A program made the position numbers and the translations under genes. Under the pieces are notes generated by a model. The model did not search any database. It saw nothing but the letters and a program-made list of their open reading frames with translations, and was not told the DNA's origin. 50,865 nt of DNA from NCBI GenBank assembly GCA_900550035.1, contig URQS01000021.1, forward strand, positions 1 through 50,865. Direction: 5' to 3'. This document shows, in pieces, positions 7,351 to 14,906 of the stretch; the first letter of the stretch is position 1, and each line of letters opens with the position of its first letter. This DNA comes from an uncultured Prevotella sp. (lineage in GTDB: Bacteria > Bacteroidota > Bacteroidia > Bacteroidales > Bacteroidaceae).

Positions 7351-7381
7351 TTGGCTTTATTGCAAGGAGAATATAAATTTG
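7351..7381 (+). promoter_or_regulatory. Promoter of the outer-membrane barrel gene
   Basis: TTGG (7351-7354), a 19-nt spacer and TAAATTTG (7374-7381). It lies inside the upstream open part of the barrel frame and so supports a start at 7400 or 7409. Confidence 0.7.
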
Positions 7382-7408
7382 CACCAAAAACAAAAAAACA
7401 TGGTGCAA

Positions 7409-9454
7409 ATGAAACGATTGATAACACTTTCTATTATTCTCTTTTCCACATTCTGTGCTTATGCTCAGGATGTGGAGAAGACTATTACGCTCGACGAAGT
7501 GACGGTAAAAGCTGCCAAGGTTGTGAACAAGGCAGACGGTATGATAATTTATCCTACCGATGCTCAGAAGCAAGCTTCTAACAATGGCTACAGCATTCTT
7601 GAGAAACTCACACTTGCCAATCTTCGTATCGACAACATCAGCCATTCTATTACTGCCATCGACAATAGGGGAGGAGTTCAAATTAGAATAAATGGTATTG
7701 TGGTTGGCAAACCGGAGATGTTGGCTCTCAATCCAAAGGACATCTCCAAGATAGACTTCATCAACAATCCCGGCGTTCGTTATGGTGACGACATAGCATA
7801 TGTTATAGATATCGTAACACGCAGGAACGGGAGCGGATATACCGTTGGCACGGACCTTACATCGGCGCTTACCACGTTGCAGGGCGATGACATGGTTTAT
7901 GGTAAATGGAACAAGGGCAAGAGCGAATTATCGTTTTCGTATGACGTGAGCGGGTATAAAACCAAAGGCGAAAAGAGCAAGCAGACGGCAGATTACACCT
8001 TGACAGACGGCAGTATCTATACTATAGAACGAAACGATGTGGAGTCGCTTTGTAAAACCATATCGCATAATGCAAAACTTACCTATAACTGGTCAGACTC
8101 AACGGAAACAGTCTTTCAGGCATCATTGAATGGAGCATTCAACAACACTCCTGACAATTATACTGTTAAGGACATTGTGGACGGCACTCGTCAATATAGA
8201 GCAACCAGTAGAGCGAAAGACAAGAGTTATTCGCCCGTATTGGATATATATTTCTTCCGTCAGCTCACCCCATGTCAGTCTCTTACCGCAAATGCTGTAG
8301 CTACATATATCTCCACACAAACAAGCAGTTATTATGACGAGGGCACATCTTATAAATATAATGTGGATGGCAATACGACTTCTCTGCTTACTGAGATAAT
8401 CTATGAGAACCGACTGAAGCCATTCACTTTCTCTACTGGCTTGAATAACAGTTATAAGTACATCAAGAACGATTATCTTGGTGATGCTTCGTCTTTGACC
8501 AAGACCAACAACAACCGCTTATATGCCTTTGCCGAAATCAAGGGCATGCTCCAACCGTTTAGCTACACATTAGGTGTGGGCGCAAGTTATATCCATTACA
8601 CTCAGAACGGACACAGATACAACTTCTGGACTTTCCACCCAAAGGCATCTCTGACATATCAGATTAGTAATAGCATGCAGCTGAGCTATACTTTTGGGAT
8701 GCAGGACAAAGTCTCGCGTATAGCTATGACGAGTGATGCTACGATTCGCACAAATAGTATGGAATGGACTGTAGGTAATCCAGACCTGAAACCTTCGCAC
8801 GATATTGAGCATCGCCTACATGTTTCATACAACACAAGTCGCTTGCAGACCTTCGTTGAAGGTTATTATAAACAATGTCTAAAACCGAACATGGCTCACT
8901 ATGAGCGAACTGACGGCAATAAGTTTCTTTATACCCAAATAAACCAAAAGGAGATAGACGCGCTGGATGTCTATGCATATGCAAGCTATTGGCTCTTGCC
9001 CGAAAAGCTCCAAATTGCAGCCAATGGAGGAATATATAGATGCTTCAATTTCGGCTACGACTATACACATTGCTACACCTCATGGTTTTATGCAAGCAGC
9101 ATCACGGCTTATCTCGGTAAATTTACGTTGCAAGGCTATGTTGACAACGGCAATCGGTTCTTGGAGGGTGAATCGAAAGGCTACAACGGAGCTTATTCAG
9201 TACTGAAAGCATCCTACACATGGCGCGACTTGCAATTCTCTTTATCATGGGCAAATCCATTCAAGAGCAACTACAAGTCGTACGAGAATGAATTGCTCAA
9301 CCGCAATATCTATAAGCATACTGTAGGCTACTCAAAGGCCAACGGCAATCTGATCTCCTTGAATATCTCATGGCGACTGAGCCGAGGCAGCAAGCATAAG
9401 TCGGCGGAAAAGAGAATAAACCTGTGCGATACGGATAATGGTATTATAAAATAA
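7409..9454 (+). CDS. TonB-dependent-receptor-like outer-membrane beta-barrel protein
   Basis: This protein is about 681 residues from the ATG at 7409 (MKRLITLSIILFSTFCAYAQ); an ATG at 7400 would add three. A signal peptide is followed directly by a plug-like domain (ITLDEVTVKAAKVVNKADGM, then VQIRINGIVVGKPEMLALNP and ISKIDFINNPGVRYGD). The remainder alternates aromatic beta strands, as in the OMP_b-brl_3 family. No N-terminal carboxypeptidase-like domain and no SusD partner are present. It sits just after the membrane-anchored regulator, with its own promoter and a repeated operator-like site, so substrate uptake or envelope maintenance under that regulator is the likely context. The substrate is unknown. 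The longer frame from 7313 is rejected because it starts upstream of the promoter. Confidence 0.85.
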   Translation: MKRLITLSIILFSTFCAYAQDVEKTITLDEVTVKAAKVVNKADGMIIYPTDAQKQASNNGYSILEKLTLANLRIDNISHSITAIDNRGGVQIRINGIVVGKPEMLALNPKDISKIDFINNPGVRYGDDIAYVIDIVTRRNGSGYTVGTDLTSALTTLQGDDMVYGKWNKGKSELSFSYDVSGYKTKGEKSKQTADYTLTDGSIYTIERNDVESLCKTISHNAKLTYNWSDSTETVFQASLNGAFNNTPDNYTVKDIVDGTRQYRATSRAKDKSYSPVLDIYFFRQLTPCQSLTANAVATYISTQTSSYYDEGTSYKYNVDGNTTSLLTEIIYENRLKPFTFSTGLNNSYKYIKNDYLGDASSLTKTNNNRLYAFAEIKGMLQPFSYTLGVGASYIHYTQNGHRYNFWTFHPKASLTYQISNSMQLSYTFGMQDKVSRIAMTSDATIRTNSMEWTVGNPDLKPSHDIEHRLHVSYNTSRLQTFVEGYYKQCLKPNMAHYERTDGNKFLYTQINQKEIDALDVYAYASYWLLPEKLQIAANGGIYRCFNFGYDYTHCYTSWFYASSITAYLGKFTLQGYVDNGNRFLEGESKGYNGAYSVLKASYTWRDLQFSLSWANPFKSNYKSYENELLNRNIYKHTVGYSKANGNLISLNISWRLSRGSKHKSAEKRINLCDTDNGIIK

Positions 9455-9539
9455 AAGCCAATTCATCACAATAGCAGTCTAAGCCAGAGTAGATGAGAAG
9501 TATGATAGGCAGTTGCTTTTTTCATAAACGCAACAATAT

Positions 9540-10313
9540 TTATAATGTCAGTTTTATGTATGCACGGTCGTCGAAGCTGACATTGCCTTCTATTAATCCC
9601 TTGGTGGCAACAAATTCGCCAATGTTTTGTGGGTCTGTGGCAAGATGTAGTGCCAGGGCTTCTTCGCTTTCTTTTAGTGTTGGTAGCAGAGTAGGGTAGC
9701 CGTCAGATGCAAGCACAACGGAATGTGATGCCTTAACAATGCGAGTGCCAGACATATATATTTGTGTTCCGTCAATTACGGCATACTGTCGGTTTTGTCC
9801 TTCGAGCATAGCCTTTATCAGTTGAGGCTCAATAGTGCGTCGGGCTTCTTTAGGCGACATCCCGTTCTTTATCAACGTGGCGCGCTGCATGGCAATCTCT
9901 TGCTCGTAAGGCTTGGAGTTGTCGTAATACGCTCCGTCTATTATAGCTTGGCAGTCGCCCACCATCCAAACCTCTTTTCTACTTTTGCTATATATAATGG
10001 CAGAAGCTGTGAGGCGTTCCTCAGGATGCTCAGCCATACGTTCGGTTATGCCACGCTTATTATATTCTTCAGCAATGCGAATCGTTATGCCACGGCAAAA
10101 GTCGTCCATGGTATAGTCGGCCGGCATCTGCTTGATATACTCGCTTATGAGCATCATGGCAAAGCGTCCGTTCTTCATCGAAGGGTCAAGCCTTGTAGGT
10201 GTCTTGCTTGTGCTGCCATCTATAACAGCAGCAAAGTCATTGCTAACGACGATACCGTCCTCGCAGTCGTCAGCTGCATGCTTACCGCAAATAAAATGTT
10301 CTGTTATGATCAT
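9540..10313 (-). CDS. PP2C-like Ser/Thr protein phosphatase
   Basis: This is a 257-residue single-domain protein. PP2C metal-binding landmarks are visible: EDG near 18-20, a DGS turn at 32-34, a strand ending in VGDC (118-121), ASDG (202-205) and a terminal FDDRAY (247-252). PP2C enzymes remove phosphate from Ser/Thr using Mn2+/Mg2+. Its target is unknown and no Ser/Thr kinase lies next to it (hipA is about 6 kb away). Its ATG overlaps the stop of a 34-residue remnant of an AAA ATPase gene in an ATGA arrangement, so translation may be coupled to that remnant. The upstream TATCTTTG box at about 10443-10450 (minus strand) probably drives both. Confidence 0.8.
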   Translation of the reverse strand: MIITEHFICGKHAADDCEDGIVVSNDFAAVIDGSTSKTPTRLDPSMKNGRFAMMLISEYIKQMPADYTMDDFCRGITIRIAEEYNKRGITERMAEHPEERLTASAIIYSKSRKEVWMVGDCQAIIDGAYYDNSKPYEQEIAMQRATLIKNGMSPKEARRTIEPQLIKAMLEGQNRQYAVIDGTQIYMSGTRIVKASHSVVLASDGYPTLLPTLKESEEALALHLATDPQNIGEFVATKGLIEGNVSFDDRAYIKLTL

Positions 10314-10414
10314 ATGCTCTTTCCTATCTGATGTGCTCCACGTAAGACAAGGAGCTTGTGGTTCTCACGCTTGCTCCATTCTGTCAAATCGTCAATTAAT
10401 TGTCTGTGTATCAT
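10310..10414 (-). pseudogene. N-terminal stump of an AAA (DUF4143-type) ATPase gene
   Basis: A 34-codon frame starts at the ATG at 10414 and reads through WSKRENHKLLVLRGAHQIGKS. This matches the start of AAA/DUF4143 ATPases, whose Walker A normally reads LRGARQVGKTT; here Arg is His and the final Thr is Ile. The frame ends at TGA 10312-10310, which overlaps the PP2C start (ATGA). The rest of the ATPase is absent. It is either decay debris or a kept leader peptide that couples translation into the phosphatase gene. Confidence 0.6.
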
Positions 10415-10459
10415 AATAGTTATATCATTTATTCTTACTGCAAAGATAACGATATTTAT

Positions 10460-10912
10460 CTAAAGCATAGGCAAAATCATACGTCCAGTTTGTAATTGGA
10501 CAAATTGTGCAGTTCCTGACTGCACAGTTATGGCGTTCTCCTGTTCCAATCCTATTTGTGCAGTTTCTGACTGCACAAATTTGTCTGTCATATATTTTCT
10601 TATAGTTGCAGCAAATGTTTCTGAAGAATATTCATCATAAAACATCACCATGTTATAAAGATTTCTCTTGCTAAATCCCTTAATATCAGGGCGCTTTGAG
10701 CGAATATATTCAGACAGTTGGGATACGACTTTACTTCCCCATTCTTCTCTTTTCAGTTTCTTTGAAACATAACCACCAACATACCATGCACAAAGTAGAG
10801 ATTGTTCGTTGATAGTACGTGACGCTTTGCTCCTATGCTGAACAATTATATTAACTACTTCCGTAAATTCTTGCTCTTGGGTAGCGTTTGCCAAATCCTT
10901 ATTAATGCTCAT
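10460..10912 (-). CDS. Truncated DUF1016 (PDDEXK_nuclease) protein, N-terminal domain only
   Basis: This is a 150-residue protein. The DUF1016 N-domain is clear (INEQSLLCAWYVGGYVSKKL, then WGSKVVSQLSEYI and DIKGFSKRNLYNMVMFYDEY). Full-length members are about 340 residues or more and carry a C-terminal nuclease-like domain that is missing here; the frame stops at GRMILPML. An internal repeat gives VQSETAQ and VQSGTAQ 18 residues apart (DNA near 10517-10531 and 10567-10585). It follows the DUF1524 gene by 8 nt, so the two were probably one operon. Loss of the nuclease part suggests decay by deletion, with the ATPase stump now adjoining. Confidence 0.7.
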   Translation of the reverse strand: MSINKDLANATQEQEFTEVVNIIVQHRSKASRTINEQSLLCAWYVGGYVSKKLKREEWGSKVVSQLSEYIRSKRPDIKGFSKRNLYNMVMFYDEYSSETFAATIRKYMTDKFVQSETAQIGLEQENAITVQSGTAQFVQLQTGRMILPML

Positions 10913-10920
10913 AATTCTTA

Positions 10921-11733
10921 TTATGCTTCCTGAGATTTATTGAATATAAAGCGGCAGATACGTTTGGCTGCTTTCTGATTTGCAGTTTCTATATCATCCT
11001 TGCCCCATTTATCTGATGTATATGAAGAAAGTGCAGATGCTATGCCAAATCGACTACCGACATAACCTTTCTTGTCTTGTACAAGAGTACCTTTCTTTGT
11101 TTTAAACCAATCCATGCCAATATGCTTGTTGATATCTTCTTCAAGCAGAATCTTATTGCCAAGCAAGTTTGCCATATCGTCAAATTCCTCTTTGGTCATT
11201 CCAGCATCATCACGTATGGCATCTATATTATGGCCACTGGCGGGCATAATATGTTCTACGTTTACTTTATCGGGCGTGAAATCAAAAGACAATCCATGTT
11301 CCTTTGCATAGATGTACTCATTGAGGTATACCAAGATGTTTCTGTCATATTCCTTGAGGTCGGCAATTACGTCTTCTTCTTTCCATGTAGCAGAGATATG
11401 CGCATCGAAATCTGCTATGATAGCTTCTATCGGATATGATGGGTTTACTAATTTGAAGTTCTCGTTGAACAAGAATGTTTTGAAATAGCGTGAGGAGAAA
11501 CCGAAATCACTTACTTCAAGAAGAGCAAATAGCCTTAGCATACATTCCATTATTGGGGTAACATCTTGCTCAGAAAGATTATCTTCAGACACTCTGAATA
11601 GATAAGATATGAGAAAGAGTTTGAAGTTCTCATTAAACTTTAATAGCAACTTGGTAATTGGATATCCTTGTATTAAATTCCAAATATTCAAAATCCTGCT
11701 AAATTTATTACATATTTCCATCGGGTCATCCAA
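10921..11733 (-). CDS. C-terminal (DUF1524/HNH) half of a GmrSD-like protein split by an amber codon
   Basis: The frame gives 270 residues from the ATG at 11733. The C-terminal part has the DUF1524 HNH-like motif VEHIMPASG with a following DDMANLLGNKILLEEDIN, as in GmrD-type nucleases. It is in the same reading frame as the DUF262 half upstream. Only one TAG (11761-11763) and nine further sense codons lie between them, and those codons read as plausible protein (YYTVIKPSLLD). The intact protein would be about 602 residues. Separate translation from 11733 is possible but no ribosome site is visible. Confidence 0.72.
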   Translation of the reverse strand: MDDPMEICNKFSRILNIWNLIQGYPITKLLLKFNENFKLFLISYLFRVSEDNLSEQDVTPIMECMLRLFALLEVSDFGFSSRYFKTFLFNENFKLVNPSYPIEAIIADFDAHISATWKEEDVIADLKEYDRNILVYLNEYIYAKEHGLSFDFTPDKVNVEHIMPASGHNIDAIRDDAGMTKEEFDDMANLLGNKILLEEDINKHIGMDWFKTKKGTLVQDKKGYVGSRFGIASALSSYTSDKWGKDDIETANQKAAKRICRFIFNKSQEA

Positions 11734-11760
11734 TAAGGACGGCTTAATTACAGTATAGTA

Positions 11761-12729
11761 CTATCTTACACCAGGTGTATTCAACTGTCCCTCTTCATAT
11801 TCTTTCTTGTCGGCACGGTTTATATACATAAACTGCTGAAGTACACTATCTATATTGACCACCTTCTTTTGTGCTAATTCATCTGCTTGCCGTATAATTG
11901 GCTCCCATATACTCTTGAAATCAACTCCATCGGGGGCGTTAGAGAATAGCTGTGCTGATATAATGTCGGCATCAGACAACGGCATACCTGTAGAGTTTAA
12001 TGAATTGAACATTGTTATGGCCTGTTCAATTTGCCAGCTTTTAATCTCAATAATCTGGCACTTGTTCAAGAAGCCATTTGCCAACACATCCAAATTGGAC
12101 TCTTGGTAAGTATGAAGTTTCTCGTAAAAAGATTTGAAGTTCCTAAAGAAATTTGTATACTTATTATCCTTTTGTTTTCGAGGAAATTTATATACAGCTT
12201 TCTCTGCATCTGCGAAAGTCCGAGCTTCAATGATATTTTTCAATTCATTCTTATACAATTCATTGATAGACACATTCTCCAAGATTTTTACGCCTTTTGC
12301 TTTGTTCCAATCCTTTTCTATTTCTATCTGTTTTCTTACATCAGCACGGTATAAAATCTCAAAAATGTAGTCTAAACTTTGTTGTAAACTTCTTTTCAAA
12401 CCTGCCGCTTCCTCTGTGTCTGCCATTGAACTCAACACTTCTGTTATACGCAGGTGCATAGCTTTAAGCAAAAGTAAAAATGTAGTTGTCCTTTGCTGTC
12501 CATCTATAAGATTTAAATATCCGTCTTGTGAGCAATCAATAATGATCGTGCCGAAGAAATATGGATCTTCAGCATCTTGGGCTATGTATGCTTCTACATC
12601 TTGCCATAGTTTATCGCAATTCGTTGTATTCCATGAATATGCTCTTTGGTATTCTGGAATACGAAATATATCTGTTTTTCTTAGATATACTCCAATAGTT
12701 TGGAGTTTGGGTTCTATTTCTTTAGCCAT
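11761..12729 (-). CDS. N-terminal DUF262 half of a GmrSD-like protein, ended by an in-frame amber stop
   Basis: This is a 322-residue N-terminal piece. DUF262 motifs are visible: FRIPEYQRAYSW, DPYFFGTIIID and the nucleotide-binding LIDGQQRTTTFLLLL, then NSTGMPLSDADIISAQLF. GmrSD enzymes are type IV restriction systems that cut modified DNA, and other DUF262/DUF1524 proteins are linked to phage defence. The frame ends at TAG 11763-11761 after NTPGVR. The codons that follow continue in frame into the DUF1524 half, so a single base change (for example AAG to TAG) has split an otherwise intact gene. A TATCTTTG box lies about 30 nt upstream of the start. Confidence 0.8.
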   Translation of the reverse strand: MAKEIEPKLQTIGVYLRKTDIFRIPEYQRAYSWNTTNCDKLWQDVEAYIAQDAEDPYFFGTIIIDCSQDGYLNLIDGQQRTTTFLLLLKAMHLRITEVLSSMADTEEAAGLKRSLQQSLDYIFEILYRADVRKQIEIEKDWNKAKGVKILENVSINELYKNELKNIIEARTFADAEKAVYKFPRKQKDNKYTNFFRNFKSFYEKLHTYQESNLDVLANGFLNKCQIIEIKSWQIEQAITMFNSLNSTGMPLSDADIISAQLFSNAPDGVDFKSIWEPIIRQADELAQKKVVNIDSVLQQFMYINRADKKEYEEGQLNTPGVR

Positions 12730-12808
12730 ATGTATTCTATTGTTTTATGTAATATATATGGCAAAGATAATCAAAGTACGTGAGAACACTTTATAAATAT
12801 GTTGAAAA

Positions 12809-13009
12809 ATGTCTGACAAGTTGTTTTATTATCCGAATTTTGCCAAAAACACCATAAAGGGATGGTCAATAATTTTGGTTGTTGCTGTAGGATGCGAAGT
12901 GGCATCCTTTGCTAATAATTGGTTGGGAATGTGTGGTATGTTCTTAATTGGAGTCTTATGTGCTCATATCATAGCTTGTATCATAAAATATTGTATGACC
13001 AATAAATGA
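12809..13009 (+). CDS. Small two-helix membrane protein, hypothetical
   Basis: This frame gives 66 residues with two hydrophobic segments (WSIILVVAVGCEVASFA and CGMFLIGVLCAHIIACII) after a short polar N-terminus, ending in a basic NK tail. I recognise no family. It lies divergently from the DUF262 gene. The 270-base gap after it contains two short hairpins (GGGAA/TTCCC at 13027-13045 and GGCAAT/ATTGCC at 13142-13155) and no other gene. It could be a spurious frame, but the composition is convincingly membrane-like. Confidence 0.5.
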   Translation: MSDKLFYYPNFAKNTIKGWSIILVVAVGCEVASFANNWLGMCGMFLIGVLCAHIIACIIKYCMTNK

Positions 13010-13278
13010 TTTAAGAATTCAAAATCGGGAAATGATGTTATTCCCATTTCTTGTTTATTGAGACTTGTTATATCAATGTTTTTTCCTAACTTTGTCACAT
13101 ATCTTATATAATAAATGACTATATAAACGAATAAGTAATGGGGCAATAGATTGCCTCTATTTAGCTTTCATTGTATAATTTATATGTGAGACTTATTCTT
13201 TATTTGGTTTTTCACGGTAGATGTCCCATAATTTGAAACAACTTTATGCTATCTTTGCAATTGAAAAAACAAAATTAA

Positions 13279-14211
13279 ATGAAGACATCAGAACTCTTTA
13301 AAGAATACATTTGGCTTATTGATTTACTGAAAACATATGGTGGAATAACATTTGAGGAAATCAATGAGAAATGGGTACAGACCGAGATGAGCGGTGGTGT
13401 GGAGATGGCACGTTCTACATTCAATCGCCATAAGGATGCCATTGAGGATATCTTTGGTATATACATAGAATGTGACCGCTCTAATGGCTATGTCTATTAT
13501 ATAGGTAATGCAAAAGTTTTGGATGATGACACTATTCAGACATGGATGCTTTCAACTCTTAGTATAAGCAACAAGATACACGAGAATAAATCATTGTATG
13601 ATAGAGTGTTGTTTGAAAATGCACCTGAGAATGACTCTATATTTGATGGTCTGATAGAAGGAATGAGAAAGAATTTGAAAATAGACATTGGTTATCAAAA
13701 ATATGATATAGAAACAACTCCACATGTTATTATCGAGCCTTATTGCTTGAAGATGTTTCACCGACGTTGGTATGTGCTTGGACAGCTGTACAAGAAGAAA
13801 AACGGAAGGGAAAAGTCAACCTTTTCTTTGTTCTCATTGGATAAAATTGTATCTTTGAAATTGTTGGAAGAGAAATTCATATTGCCAAAGGATTTTGACG
13901 TTGAGGCTTATTTTTCCAATTATTTCGGGGTGATTGTATTTGACGGAACAAGGGCCGAAAGGGTTGTGTTAAGGGTATATGGCAATGAAGCTAAAGATAT
14001 GAAATATCGTCCATTGCATCATAGTCAGAAATGCTTAAAGGAATGTGACAATAGTGTGGACTTTGAATTCTTTCTGTGTCCAACTACTGATTTCCGTGAT
14101 TATATCATTGGACGGGGAACCAGACTGAAGGTGATTACACCAAAATGGCTTGCTGATGAGATTAGATACAAGCATATGGAAGCGGCAAAAGCCTATTCGG
14201 AAGATAAATAA
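13279..14211 (+). CDS. WYL-domain transcriptional regulator
   Basis: This is a 310-residue protein. An N-terminal helix-turn-helix (TFEEINEKWVQ, then ARSTFNRHKDAIEDIFGI) is followed by a WYL domain (VIIEPYCLKMFHRRWYVLGQ at about 155-174) and a C-terminal WCX-like extension (RAERVVLRVYGNEAKDM, IGRGTRLKVITPKWL). WYL domains are thought to bind nucleic-acid-derived or other small ligands, and such proteins often control defence or DNA-damage genes. A TATCTTTG box at 13250-13257 lies 21 nt before the ATG. The Sel1 protein gene follows 29 nt downstream and is probably cotranscribed. The surrounding genes are defence-like, which fits a WYL regulator. Confidence 0.88.
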   Translation: MKTSELFKEYIWLIDLLKTYGGITFEEINEKWVQTEMSGGVEMARSTFNRHKDAIEDIFGIYIECDRSNGYVYYIGNAKVLDDDTIQTWMLSTLSISNKIHENKSLYDRVLFENAPENDSIFDGLIEGMRKNLKIDIGYQKYDIETTPHVIIEPYCLKMFHRRWYVLGQLYKKKNGREKSTFSLFSLDKIVSLKLLEEKFILPKDFDVEAYFSNYFGVIVFDGTRAERVVLRVYGNEAKDMKYRPLHHSQKCLKECDNSVDFEFFLCPTTDFRDYIIGRGTRLKVITPKWLADEIRYKHMEAAKAYSEDK

Positions 14212-14240
14212 CGACTAATAATAATTTAAATAATACTGCT

Positions 14241-14771
14241 ATGGAAGAAAATGTAAAGAAAGAGTTAGGTTCTGACGTGAACAGACGTAAGTTTGTTCTC
14301 GTCACCAATCCTAATGCCAAATTCGAAGACTATGGTTGGACAAAGGAATTTGTTGAAGATATGCTTTATATTGAGGCATACGAACCAGACAATGAATGGA
14401 TGAGCGACCCTGAGATATTGAATAATCTTGGTATCGTGTTTTGTGATGGAATAGGGGCTGATATAGATATGGAACGTGCAATAAAGTATTATACAAAGGC
14501 TGCTGAACTTGGTGATGATTTGGCAAAATCGAATCTTGCTGACATATATAGAAAAGGTACTAATGGTGTGATAAAAGATACGAAAAAAGCCTTTGACTTA
14601 TATCAGAGTTGTCATATTCCTTATGCCTATTATCGTGTTGGCGAAGCCTTGGAGTTTGGACGTGGAGTAGAGAAGAATGTAGAAAAGGCAAAGCAATATT
14701 ATCGTGTAGCTTACAGAGAAGGCCATCCTTTAGCAAGAAGAAAATTGCAGACGCTGAATTTCTTGGATTGA
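14241..14771 (+). CDS. Sel1-repeat (TPR-like) protein
   Basis: This is a 176-residue protein without a signal peptide. At least three Sel1-type repeats occupy residues 55-170 (NNLGIVFCDGIGADIDMERA, KSNLADIYRKG, YRVGEALEFGRGVEKNVEKA). Sel1 repeats form a right-handed solenoid used for protein-protein contacts. It probably forms an operon with the WYL regulator 29 nt upstream. The partner is unknown. A long inverted repeat at 14853-14901 follows and probably ends transcription from both sides. Confidence 0.8.
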   Translation: MEENVKKELGSDVNRRKFVLVTNPNAKFEDYGWTKEFVEDMLYIEAYEPDNEWMSDPEILNNLGIVFCDGIGADIDMERAIKYYTKAAELGDDLAKSNLADIYRKGTNGVIKDTKKAFDLYQSCHIPYAYYRVGEALEFGRGVEKNVEKAKQYYRVAYREGHPLARRKLQTLNFLD

Positions 14772-14852
14772 TACTCTATTATTGTTGATATAGAGGATGT
14801 TGTTGTTACATTTATGGCAGCTTGCTAAGGCTTATATGTAGATATTGTTGAC

Positions 14853-14901
14853 ATAGGTAGTGTAAACAGATATGTGACACATTTCTGTTTACGCTACCTA
14901 T
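14853..14901. terminator. Bidirectional hairpin between convergent genes
   Basis: Arms of 18 nt at 14853-14870 and 14884-14901 pair with one mismatch (ATAGGTAG, then GTAAACAGA, and their complements). The hairpin lies between the Sel1 gene and the convergent ATPase gene. U-tracts are poor, so it is a putative terminator. Confidence 0.55.
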
Positions 14902-14906
14902 AGGTA

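Noticed and set aside
7313..7408. N-terminal extension of the barrel protein frame
   Set aside because: Contains the operator-like repeats and the promoter, and lies before a clear signal peptide.
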